Shown in pieces: positions 42,314 to 51,011 of a stretch of 64,000 nucleotides of DNA. Position 1 is the stretch's first letter; every line of letters begins with the position of its first letter. The notes beneath the pieces were generated by a model, which did no database searches, was not told the DNA's origin, and saw only the letters and a program-made list of their open reading frames with translations. The position numbers and the translations under genes are program-made. Source of the stretch: Candidatus Obscuribacterales bacterium (lineage in GTDB: Bacteria > Cyanobacteriota > Vampirovibrionia > Obscuribacterales > Obscuribacteraceae); NCBI GenBank assembly GCA_020050685.1, contig JAGVKG010000040.1:124001-188000 (forward strand). The letters are read 5' to 3'.

Positions 42314-44182
42314 ATGTCACAAACGAGCCTAACAATGGAAAGACCGGAAACCACAAGCCAAGCCGAATTAGAAAGTCAATTGACTGCTAAGGACGCAGCA
42401 CGCGTGCAGAACATTCGCAACGTGGCGATTATTGCCCACGTTGACCACGGCAAGACTACTCTTGTCGATGGATTTTTGCACCAGACCGGTGTGTTCCGCG
42501 AAAATCAGGACGTGGTCGAATGCGTCATGGACTCAAACGATCTGGAACGTGAGCGTGGTATCACAATTCTGGCAAAGAATACGGCAGTCAAATACAAAGA
42601 TCATTTGATCAACATTGTCGACACACCTGGTCACGCTGACTTTGGTGGTGAAGTGGAACGTATTTTGGGCATGGTTGATTCTTGCTTGCTCGTGGTCGAC
42701 TGCGGCGAAGGACCAATGCCGCAAACGCGCTTTGTTTTGCGTAAAGCGCTTGAGCGCGGACTTTGCCCGATTGTGGTAATCAATAAAATTGATAGACCAA
42801 ACATCGATCCGCATGTGGCTGTGGACAAAGTTTTTGATCTTTTCGTTGAGCTTGGTGCCAACGATAAGCAATTAGACTTCCCTTATTTGTTTGCGGCTGG
42901 TGCCAAAGGCTACGCTGTTGCGAAGCCAGAAGACGAAGGCAAAGACTTGCGTCCATTGTTGGATCTAATTGTTGATCATTGCCCGCCACCACATGGTGAT
43001 TCAGAGGCAGACTTGCAAATGCAAGTGACGATTCTCGATTACAGCGATTACTTAGGCAGAATTGCCATTGGTCGTGTTTACAACGGCAAGATTGCGGATG
43101 GCTCGCAAGTTGTCTTGCTCAAGGAAGATGGCACGCAGATCAAAGGCAAGATTTCTAAATTGTTTGCCTTCCACGGCTTGAAGCGTTTGGAAGTGAAGGA
43201 AGCATCGGCTGGTCAGATTGTGGCCATTGCTGGATTTGCTACGGCAAACGTCGGTGATACCATTTGTTTGCCGGATGCACCAAAAGCACTTGTACGCACT
43301 AAAGTGGATGAGCCGACTATGAAGATGGCCTTCATGGTGAACGACAGTCCTTTTGCTGGACAAGAAGGCAAGTTTGTTACATCACGACAATTACGAGAGC
43401 GCCTCATGCGCGAACTGGAAACAAATGTTTCCTTGCGCGTAGAAGAAACAGACAGCACGGATACATTTATGGTGTCCGGTCGCGGTGAATTGCACTTGGG
43501 CATTTTGATTGAAACGATGCGACGCGAAGGCTATGAATTTCAAGTCTCACGTCCGGAAGTGATTCTCAAAAATATCAACAATGTAGAAAGCGAACCGTTT
43601 GAAAAACTTTTGATTGATGTGCCGGAAGAATATCTTGGTGCAGTCATGGAAGCACTCGGACCGCGCCGCGCGGAATTGCAAAATATGCACATTGATGGCA
43701 CGCAAGCTTTGCTTGAATTTGTTGTGCCGACACGCGGACTAATCGGTTTCCGCTCGCTGTTTCTGCGCCTGACGCGCGGCAATGGCGTGATGAACCATGC
43801 CTTCTTGGAATATCGTGCTTGGTCCGGCGAAATCGGCCGCCAGCGTAATGGTGTCTTGATAGCCTGGGAAGCTGGTGAAACTACTGCCTACGCTCTGCAA
43901 GGTGCAGAGGATCGCGGTGTCTTTTTCGTCACGCCGCAAACTCGCGTTTATGCCGGCATGATTGTTGGTGAAAATAGCCGCACGCAGGATTTAGATATAA
44001 ATGTATGCAAGACCAAGAAATTGACCAACATGCGTTCGTCAACCGGTGAGGTTTTGGTCACGCTGCAGGCACCCATGGAAATGGGTCTGGAAAAATGCCT
44101 GGAGTACATTGAAGCTGACGAGCTGGTGGAAGTAACGCCTAAGTCCATTCGTATGCGCAAGCGCGAACTGCCCAGACGCTAA
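42314..44182 (+). CDS. typA: Translational GTPase TypA/BipA
   Basis: A 622-residue ribosome-associated GTPase. The G domain carries [10 protein letters not shown] near residue 40, RERGITI and [14 protein letters not shown], and NKIDR. An EF-G-like beta barrel, domain III/V and the TypA-specific C-terminal domain follow ([23 protein letters not shown] by composition, ending [12 protein letters not shown]). The length is typical. ATG 42314 has only a weak ribosome binding site. The gene faces away from rsgA, about 88 bp between starts. Confidence 0.97.
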   Translation: MSQTSLTMERPETTSQAELESQLTAKDAARVQNIRNVAIIAHVDHGKTTLVDGFLHQTGVFRENQDVVECVMDSNDLERERGITILAKNTAVKYKDHLINIVDTPGHADFGGEVERILGMVDSCLLVVDCGEGPMPQTRFVLRKALERGLCPIVVINKIDRPNIDPHVAVDKVFDLFVELGANDKQLDFPYLFAAGAKGYAVAKPEDEGKDLRPLLDLIVDHCPPPHGDSEADLQMQVTILDYSDYLGRIAIGRVYNGKIADGSQVVLLKEDGTQIKGKISKLFAFHGLKRLEVKEASAGQIVAIAGFATANVGDTICLPDAPKALVRTKVDEPTMKMAFMVNDSPFAGQEGKFVTSRQLRERLMRELETNVSLRVEETDSTDTFMVSGRGELHLGILIETMRREGYEFQVSRPEVILKNINNVESEPFEKLLIDVPEEYLGAVMEALGPRRAELQNMHIDGTQALLEFVVPTRGLIGFRSLFLRLTRGNGVMNHAFLEYRAWSGEIGRQRNGVLIAWEAGETTAYALQGAEDRGVFFVTPQTRVYAGMIVGENSRTQDLDINVCKTKKLTNMRSSTGEVLVTLQAPMEMGLEKCLEYIEADELVEVTPKSIRMRKRELPRR

Positions 44183-44216
44183 GCTAACGGTTCATCCAGA
44201 ATTAAAAACCACAGCG

Positions 44217-44253
44217 TTTGTTTAAATCTTTTGATTAAATCGGTTTAAACAAA
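44217..44253. repeat. 10-bp perfect inverted repeat between typA and the TadG-like gene
   Basis: TTTGTTTAAA (44217-44226) and TTTAAACAAA (44244-44253) are exact inverted copies. Nested inside, AATC and GATT add pairing around TTTT. Being AT-rich and lacking a T-run end, it fits an operator or weak terminator after typA. Confidence 0.5.
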
Positions 44254-44370
44254 GTAGTCAAGTGGCATAATTGGGATGGTATCCCACAAAAAATCCAAAG
44301 CGGTGCAAATATCGGGTTTTGCAGCCGTGTTTGGGTTGGGCAATCTCTAACGTAGGGAGCTTGGATAACA

Positions 44371-47300
44371 ATGCGTACAAGAAATTCGCAAGAGGGCAAT
44401 ACTCTTGCTCTCGTTTTGATTGTGGTTATGGCAGTTCTTGTAATTGCCTACTTTGTAATCAACTTTGGCCAATTGTTAGGCACGCACAAGGAAGCTCAAA
44501 CCGCAATTGATGCAGCAGCACTTGCGGCTGCCAAAGATATTTCCAAAGTTGTGATTGACGAGAAAGACGGCTCTCATTTCGGTGTGGTGGCATTGGTGGA
44601 CGATGTTCCACGCAAAAAGGACAATCGCCCCGTGCTTGGTATCAACACAGTGATGGCGACAATTCGCTTGGATGCAATTATTGCTAACAAGTTAAATAGC
44701 TCAACCATGTTGGTTCTAGTGGCACATGATTTGGAAAGAGCTCAAGCGGATAGTTTGACTTTAAGAAAAAAGATTTTACAGGCAATGACAGATGGTCAAT
44801 TTGCAGATAAAGACGGAAACAAGATCAATTTATTGCAAGACGTGACGGAGACGTTCGATGCTAATTCGATTCGCTTAAGCCAAGGTGAAAGACAAGGAAA
44901 CATAATTATTACCGCTGGTGAATACACATCGGCGCATGGCACAACAAACATTCCTGTTCCCACTCCCCAAGCCTGGGCGCAAGTCGACAATACCAATTCC
45001 GCGCAACAGGGTGCCACAAGTTTCTATCAACCATTAGTAGATGCGCCAGTGAATTTTACCGCCAATGGAAATTCGGGCAAGTTGGTTTTCAAATTCATAC
45101 CAGTTTCCGATCGCATTGCCATATCCGATGCAACGGCAAGTGGATTTACGCCCACGCAAAATAATTCGCCTGGCTATTTCCCGCCATATTTGGTCAAAGT
45201 GGAAGCCGATATGAAAGTGGTGGCAGCCTCGCAAATTGGTGCAGGTTCAAATCAAAAGAACGGACAGAATCAACAGACAAATTCGGGAGACTCCACCAAA
45301 ATTGAAAGAGCCAGCGTCATGCATGTTGCGGCGGTGGCACACTGTGGTGCTCCACGTCAAACATTTGGCACAGGTCTTTTGCAATTAGCATTTCCTGGTG
45401 GTGTGCCACCAAAAGGGCAAGGACCAGATTGCACATCGGTAAAAACCATGATCACTGCAACGCAAATCAAACTTACGCATGTGCCACCAGAAATAAATGC
45501 TGGTAACAACAATATTATTGGTGCAGAAATACTAGGAACGCCGAGCACTTATAAGCCGGCATGGAATATCCTCAATAAAGGTGCTTGGTTGAAAGCACAA
45601 GGTGGTGCGGTTCCGGCAAACGCATCGGCAACGCTTGCTCCCAATGCTGCTTATCGCGCCCGCGTGACCGATGACCCGAGTGTAGTTTTGTCCTATTGTG
45701 TTTATGATTGGCTGCATGCAATGTATTTGAGACCGAATGCCGAAGCCATGGTCAATGGTTTGAGCGGTGATCTTGGTCTTTATGGTGCCACGGTTTCTGG
45801 TCGTTTGTTTGATCAAAATTCGCCCTTTGTGCCGGCGGCTTATGCCAGCGTCACACCGAAATTTCCGGTTACGTTCGGGCTTTTCAAAGTACCTGAAGAT
45901 GGTCAAGGCGATCCTCGGGACTTGAGAAATTTTGCCGACGATCCAAGTGCTTATCGCCGTCAACTGCCAAATGTTTTTGGTTATCTAGCAGCAGAAGCAA
46001 CATTGCCGGATCAATCCTTGGTTGTGGCCATGGATGGAAACAGCAATGTGGTGACAACCAATGGTGAACCGGCCAGTACTTTGGTGGATTTTTTCCATGC
46101 CTTAATTGATACCAATAAGCTTGCTATTGAAACTTTCAAGAACGGGCAAGCGGCTATGAGAAAGTTAGCCGAGGAAATTAAGGTTGCAGATAAGGAGCAC
46201 CAGACAGCTCTTAAATCCGGCAATAAGGAAAGAATTGCCGAGACCAAGAAAAAATTAGAAGCGTTGGAAAATAAAGTGCAAAGACCTTTGATAGCGGTTA
46301 AAAATGCTTATTACGTAAATACGCTAGCACTTGCGGTGCTAAATGATCGCAAGGCACTTAGCGGTCTTGGTGTTACCAAGGTGAACAAAAGCAAGTTTGA
46401 AATTATTAGTGGTGCGTTCTATCCTCCTACTAAAGCAGGTACACTGGAAGAAATCCTGGGCGATGGACCGGTAGCGACCGGACAAGATAGTGGGGTGCAA
46501 AAGCCGGACTGGCTAGTGCCGACCAAGGAAGGCATTCCACAGCTGCAAATTTTTGTGGATAGCGAGAAACCAGCAATTGGTGTGCGACGCGAGCGCGACT
46601 CTTGGTTTGACACTGGATTGCAACCGGTATTGGCTGCGACAAGCGTGCCACAATCGCAAAATAATATTCGAGATATTTTTATAACCGGTGATGTGACGGC
46701 CGGTGATCACACTGGTGGCACTGTGACAGTCAACAATCCGGCGACGACTACGTCTGGTGTAAATGTGATTGAAGGACAACTGATTTATCAAAATACTTCG
46801 TCATTGATAACAACTTCGCCAAATAGTTCAGATGTTTATGAATCGTGGAATTGTATCTCGCGCGACAACGGCGCCAACTATGCGGCGAACACATCGTTTT
46901 TTGGTAATTCCAACGATGCTGGTTACAACGGTATTTCTTCCTCTGGAAATAATCCACCCTTGATTGCGGAATGGAGCCTGCGTTGTCCGGCCCCCAGTGG
47001 TCCGAACTTCTGCACCAATCCCGATGGCTCAGCAGCACCAGTAATCTGGATCACTACTGGTGCCGATACTGGACTGCACAATAACCTGACGGATATTACT
47101 TACACGACGGATGCTGCCGGCAACTTGAGCTATTTCTTCCAGGGCAAACCGATGCACTTTGCGCAAGATTACAATACCTGGATATCGGCCAACAACACAT
47201 TCTTTACTGGCACCGGTCCTTTAGGTGGTGGCAAGATTGGCAGAGACTATGGAAATGTACAAGCAACCTGGACAGGATATATGACCGACTATTACCCGAA

Positions 47301-47469
47301 TTTTGCCACGCACTTTGGCAACTCTCTGGTTTCTTACTTCTACAACATGGCGCAAGTGCCAAGCAAAGCTGGCAATAGCTATCTATACAATATCTGGGCA
47401 GTTTACAACGCCGATATTTTCTGGACCAATACAGGTAGCTGCGCCCAATTGTACAAATGGTCGAGTTGA
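44371..47469 (+). CDS. TadG-like pilus assembly protein, large
   Basis: A 1032-residue protein whose N-terminus matches the TadE/TadG-like putative Flp pilus-assembly type. NSQEGNTLALVLIVVMAVLVIAYF forms a membrane anchor, followed directly by GQLLGTHKEAQTAIDAAALAAAKD, the typical Ala-rich helix after the anchor (quoted by composition). The remainder is a large, Gly/Asn/Thr-rich extracytoplasmic region with no domain I recognise; residues about 590-640 form a charged coiled coil (KLAEEIKVADKEHQTALKSG). No other tad/flp genes (TadA ATPase, TadB/C, prepilin) are visible, so the protein may be an orphan surface protein with a TadG-type anchor. Confidence 0.7.
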   Translation: MRTRNSQEGNTLALVLIVVMAVLVIAYFVINFGQLLGTHKEAQTAIDAAALAAAKDISKVVIDEKDGSHFGVVALVDDVPRKKDNRPVLGINTVMATIRLDAIIANKLNSSTMLVLVAHDLERAQADSLTLRKKILQAMTDGQFADKDGNKINLLQDVTETFDANSIRLSQGERQGNIIITAGEYTSAHGTTNIPVPTPQAWAQVDNTNSAQQGATSFYQPLVDAPVNFTANGNSGKLVFKFIPVSDRIAISDATASGFTPTQNNSPGYFPPYLVKVEADMKVVAASQIGAGSNQKNGQNQQTNSGDSTKIERASVMHVAAVAHCGAPRQTFGTGLLQLAFPGGVPPKGQGPDCTSVKTMITATQIKLTHVPPEINAGNNNIIGAEILGTPSTYKPAWNILNKGAWLKAQGGAVPANASATLAPNAAYRARVTDDPSVVLSYCVYDWLHAMYLRPNAEAMVNGLSGDLGLYGATVSGRLFDQNSPFVPAAYASVTPKFPVTFGLFKVPEDGQGDPRDLRNFADDPSAYRRQLPNVFGYLAAEATLPDQSLVVAMDGNSNVVTTNGEPASTLVDFFHALIDTNKLAIETFKNGQAAMRKLAEEIKVADKEHQTALKSGNKERIAETKKKLEALENKVQRPLIAVKNAYYVNTLALAVLNDRKALSGLGVTKVNKSKFEIISGAFYPPTKAGTLEEILGDGPVATGQDSGVQKPDWLVPTKEGIPQLQIFVDSEKPAIGVRRERDSWFDTGLQPVLAATSVPQSQNNIRDIFITGDVTAGDHTGGTVTVNNPATTTSGVNVIEGQLIYQNTSSLITTSPNSSDVYESWNCISRDNGANYAANTSFFGNSNDAGYNGISSSGNNPPLIAEWSLRCPAPSGPNFCTNPDGSAAPVIWITTGADTGLHNNLTDITYTTDAAGNLSYFFQGKPMHFAQDYNTWISANNTFFTGTGPLGGGKIGRDYGNVQATWTGYMTDYYPNFATHFGNSLVSYFYNMAQVPSKAGNSYLYNIWAVYNADIFWTNTGSCAQLYKWSS

Positions 47470-47585
47470 TTCCTGAGGAATTAATCTAACTTCTCGAAAT
47501 ATAGTAGCAAATCAATATTGTTACTTGCGTCTTAGTCACGCTATGATGATCTCCTTTCTCAGAAGCTTTGGCAAAGGAGTTCGTT

Positions 47586-47804
47586 ATGGCAGATAAGGGT
47601 GTTCGCGATGAAACCGCGCCAGGAGCGGTAAATTTGGAAGTTCGCACGCCGGAGGGCGAGCTCTGGGGAACGATTATTGCCTCAGCTCGCGAATTCAAGA
47701 CCGGTTCTGTCGGATTTTACGCTCATGGCAAAGTAACCAATCCAAAGAGCGGCTTGAAATATCAGGTTGGCGCTAATATCACCCTGATTGGCAGTAAGAC
47801 CTAG
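47586..47804 (+). CDS. Small hypothetical beta-rich protein (72 aa)
   Basis: ATG 47586 has a strong AAAGGAG 6 nt upstream. The sequence is beta-rich, with LEVRTPEGELWGTIIASAR followed by a Gly-rich turn and VTNPKSGLKYQVGANITLI; it looks like a small beta barrel. No signal peptide or membrane segment is present. No family recognised. Confidence 0.6.
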   Translation: MADKGVRDETAPGAVNLEVRTPEGELWGTIIASAREFKTGSVGFYAHGKVTNPKSGLKYQVGANITLIGSKT

Positions 47805-47869
47805 TTTAAACCTGAGAAATCACGAGCGAATTATTGCTCTTGGTAATAATGATTTGCTAGTCCGAGATT

Positions 47870-49222
47870 TTAGGTAATCTCGACGCCTATATCCATGCTG
47901 CCAGTAGCTGGATTTGATTTTTCTCTTATATGCATCACCTTCTTAGGATCAGATCCGGTGATGGTGATCTCTTTAGTCACCGGTCCACCCAAAGTAAGTG
48001 GGCCCTCTTTTACATCGACCTTATAACCAAGTACCTTCAGGCTCTTAATCATTGCTTCTTCCTCTGCTGGTGAAGCGTGTTTTAAAAAGTTTTGCAATGC
48101 CTCTTTGTCAGTCTTCATAGCAGCTTCTACACTTGCTTGCACTGCTTTCACTTCCTCGGGTTTTAGATGCATGTCTTTGGTAGAATCAGCAACGGCTTGT
48201 CCGACCTTGCCAGCCTCAGACCCTGCCGGCTCTCCTTTTGGTTTTTCCTTTTCGTCGACCGGCTTGGCTGTTTCAAATTCTTTGGTCTCGACTCGCTTTC
48301 CATCAGCACTTACCGTCGTTGAATGAGCCTCCTGTCCCTTCATATGGTGGTTCTTGATGGTCAAATTTCCAGCTGCGTCGACTGACATGTCACCATACAT
48401 AACATTCTTGTTGTCGTCTGTCGGCTTTTGCGGCTGTCCATCTTTTCCTAATTTCTGCCAATGATCACCATCTTTCTTCCAGTGTGAGCCGTTAGGTGCC
48501 GTGTATTCAGTAATGTTCCCTTGATCGTCATGCTTATAGTGCCGCTTACCGTCGCCACCACTTTTCAGATCATTAGGATCTTTGTTCAAGTAATCAACTT
48601 CTGTGACTCGCCCCTTGCTGTCACGCTCGACAGAATGCCCGTCTGCATATTCTTCGCGGCTTGTATTATTGGTTTTGTCTTCAATTTTTACGTTGCCTTT
48701 ATCGTCGGCGCTTACATTGTACTCGCGCGGATCAAGTTCCCTGGCTCCTGCTTTAGGATTTCTATGCCACTTTCCGTCTCCTCCTTTTTCGTAAGAGGAT
48801 CCGTCTGGCTCGGTGACCTTTGTCACTTTGCCTTCCTTGTCACGATCAATGGTACGGCTGCCGCCCGGCTGGCCTTCGTGAGCCGGAAAATCAACTCGAA
48901 AGACCTTTCCCGGGTGCAGGGTATTATCCTTGGTTTCGGTTTTGTTATGCGGCTTTACTTCCCAGTCGTCCTTTATTGGCAGGGCGATTTTTTTACCATC
49001 TTTTCCGCTGTCGACAATTTCAGGAGACTTTTGCTCAAACGGTATCTTGCCAACCGTGTCTGATAGCTTCTTGAAGGCATCGACTGTATGCATACCCTCC
49101 TTCAAAACGTCAGCAACATATTGGCCAAGCCGATCTTCGGCTTTCTGGGTAACTTTTTCCCCTGGTTTTTCTGGCTGTTCCGGACCTTTGGGAAGGTCTT
49201 GTTCTCCCGATTTACCACCCAT
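47870..49222 (-). CDS. YD-like repeat protein without signal peptide
   Basis: A 450-residue protein. ATG 49222 follows a strong AGGAGG 7 nt upstream. The N-terminus is Pro/Lys/Glu-rich. Between about 110 and 320 are repeated motifs DxxGxVTxVxxPDGSxY, DSKGRVTEVDY, DDQGNITEYTAPNG and DAAGNLTIKN, like the YD repeats of Rhs proteins but fewer and degenerate, alternating with GDGKWHRN / GDGKRHYKH / GDHWQKLG segments. The last 110 residues are helical and lysine-rich (EEVKAVQASVEAAMKTDKEALQNFLKH by composition). There is no signal peptide and no toxin domain I can name. Rhs-like polymorphic proteins are usually secreted and toxic, which is not shown here. Confidence 0.65.
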   Translation of the reverse strand: MGGKSGEQDLPKGPEQPEKPGEKVTQKAEDRLGQYVADVLKEGMHTVDAFKKLSDTVGKIPFEQKSPEIVDSGKDGKKIALPIKDDWEVKPHNKTETKDNTLHPGKVFRVDFPAHEGQPGGSRTIDRDKEGKVTKVTEPDGSSYEKGGDGKWHRNPKAGARELDPREYNVSADDKGNVKIEDKTNNTSREEYADGHSVERDSKGRVTEVDYLNKDPNDLKSGGDGKRHYKHDDQGNITEYTAPNGSHWKKDGDHWQKLGKDGQPQKPTDDNKNVMYGDMSVDAAGNLTIKNHHMKGQEAHSTTVSADGKRVETKEFETAKPVDEKEKPKGEPAGSEAGKVGQAVADSTKDMHLKPEEVKAVQASVEAAMKTDKEALQNFLKHASPAEEEAMIKSLKVLGYKVDVKEGPLTLGGPVTKEITITGSDPKKVMHIREKSNPATGSMDIGVEIT

Positions 49223-49399
49223 AGCGAAACCTCCTGCAGGCAAGTCTGAATTGCTAAGTCTTAATTCGATCCTACCCATCAAACGTCAGGACGATATTAA
49301 TTTGAGGCGTTTTCATGGGGGTTATTCCCCCTTTTAATCTTAGGGTTCAAGACTCCCGAATGGCTGATATTGCGCAGATGAGTTAAATGGGGAGTGCCC

Positions 49400-51004
49400 T
49401 CAATTTACTGGGATTAGTTTCAAGCGAACCAAATAAAGTACGCCAACGTTATCCATTGGTTTGACTTCGAGATTGAGATCGTTCACCAAATGTTGACGCA
49501 TTTGATCTGTGGGCATGTACAAAAAAATGTCACTGAAGTTGCCGGAGAAATCGGCTTGTTCCGGCTGTTTCAACATTTTGATTTTTACTTTTGGATCAAC
49601 TAAATAACTCAAAGTCAGAACATCGGCAAGATCCGAAAGCTGTCCGTTGTAGCAATAAACCACAAGGGGAACATGAGCTTGACTGATTGTTTTTGCAACT
49701 GATGGTGTGAATCGGTTGGCCGCCTTTGACCACCAATGAGTTGCATTGGTTTGGTGGCAAAGCGAAATGAATTGACCAAAGATAAGCAAACCAAGCAAAA
49801 TACCCCAGGTGATCTTTTGACGAATATTGCCCGATTGGAATTTGCTGGCAAAAAAATAGGCGCAAGTAGCAATGATGCCCATGTAACTGGCAAGGAAATA
49901 GCGGGCAACTATGGCGCGCACTCCACCGAAGCCAAGATCACCAATCATTAAAGCAAGTGAATTGACAGCAATTAGCGGAATCAAAAAGAGGCGAAGGCGC
50001 TCTTCTTTCGCTTTGAAAATCGCGACGATACTGGCAAGCTCCATCAAAACAACCAGGGGAACTGCAAAGTAAGTGAAAATGAAAGTATGCTCCGGTGCGA
50101 AGTCCCAAAAGATGCGGCAGAAATTCATGGCTACAATCTTGAACCAAGTGGCAGTGGCAATTGTCGAATTGACAAATGCCATGTTGTTGGCAATTTCTCT
50201 TGCCCCAGTGAGAATCACAAATAGCCACGGACTAAAGATAATCGCAGTGCCAAGTGCTGCCAACATGAATGGCTTGATTTGCGCTTTGTCCAATTTCTTT
50301 TGCGCTAGCAAGAAAACATACATGCCGTGAGCAATAATCACATACGTGAAAAATGGCTGGCAATACAATCCAAACGCAGAAGCGATGGCGTAAAGTGTCC
50401 AGCAAATAAATTTACCTTGCTTGGTCTTCTGCTTGATAGCTCGCAGAAGAAGTGCCGAAGCAGTTAAGACTACCGTTGTGTAAAGACTGTAAGTGCGTGC
50501 TTCTTGCGCATAAAGAACATTGACAGGAGAAAGCGCGGCAAAGAGGAGAGCGAGCGCGGCAATGTATCTATTGGCAAATAATTCCCAACAAAACCAAAAC
50601 ATTGCCGGCAGCACAAAGCAGGATGCAACTGCGGAGAAGGCTCTGATTTGCCCTGGACCGGAGCCAAATGCTTGCGCCCAATAGTGCACAAGCAAATAAT
50701 AAAGCGGAGGAATGTGGGGGTCTTCAACCTTTGCCGTTTCAATTATGTCCTCTGCGGTTTTTGCAGCATTTGGTGTCTGAAAGCAGAGAAAATCTTTTGG
50801 GGTCAATTCCTTTCTATCTATTTGATCGATTACTTCTTGCGCGCTGTATCCAGACACGCGCAAGGAAGTGATGACCTCATCGTTCCAATAGGTCTTCTTA
50901 TCTAAATTGTGGAAGCGAAAGAAAACGCCAAAAACAACAGCAAGCAATACCAATAACCAAAGTAAGCTGTTTGGACCCTTAAGGTCATTGAGTATTGCTT
51001 GCAT
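49400..51004 (-). CDS. Membrane glycosyltransferase of the GT-C (PMT/ArnT, GT39-like) superfamily
   Basis: A 534-residue polytopic membrane protein with about 10-12 hydrophobic helices. The first periplasmic loop carries the GT-C signature: an Asp-Glu pair in YWNDEVITSLR, after the first helix LLWLLVLLAVVFGVFF. Such enzymes transfer a sugar from a lipid-linked donor to a protein or lipid A-type acceptor on the outer face of the inner membrane. The donor and acceptor cannot be read. ATG 51004 begins 7 bp after the stop of glnN on the same strand, so the two are probably cotranscribed. Confidence 0.75.
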   Translation of the reverse strand: MQAILNDLKGPNSLLWLLVLLAVVFGVFFRFHNLDKKTYWNDEVITSLRVSGYSAQEVIDQIDRKELTPKDFLCFQTPNAAKTAEDIIETAKVEDPHIPPLYYLLVHYWAQAFGSGPGQIRAFSAVASCFVLPAMFWFCWELFANRYIAALALLFAALSPVNVLYAQEARTYSLYTTVVLTASALLLRAIKQKTKQGKFICWTLYAIASAFGLYCQPFFTYVIIAHGMYVFLLAQKKLDKAQIKPFMLAALGTAIIFSPWLFVILTGAREIANNMAFVNSTIATATWFKIVAMNFCRIFWDFAPEHTFIFTYFAVPLVVLMELASIVAIFKAKEERLRLFLIPLIAVNSLALMIGDLGFGGVRAIVARYFLASYMGIIATCAYFFASKFQSGNIRQKITWGILLGLLIFGQFISLCHQTNATHWWSKAANRFTPSVAKTISQAHVPLVVYCYNGQLSDLADVLTLSYLVDPKVKIKMLKQPEQADFSGNFSDIFLYMPTDQMRQHLVNDLNLEVKPMDNVGVLYLVRLKLIPVN

Positions 51005-51011
51005 TTTGTTC

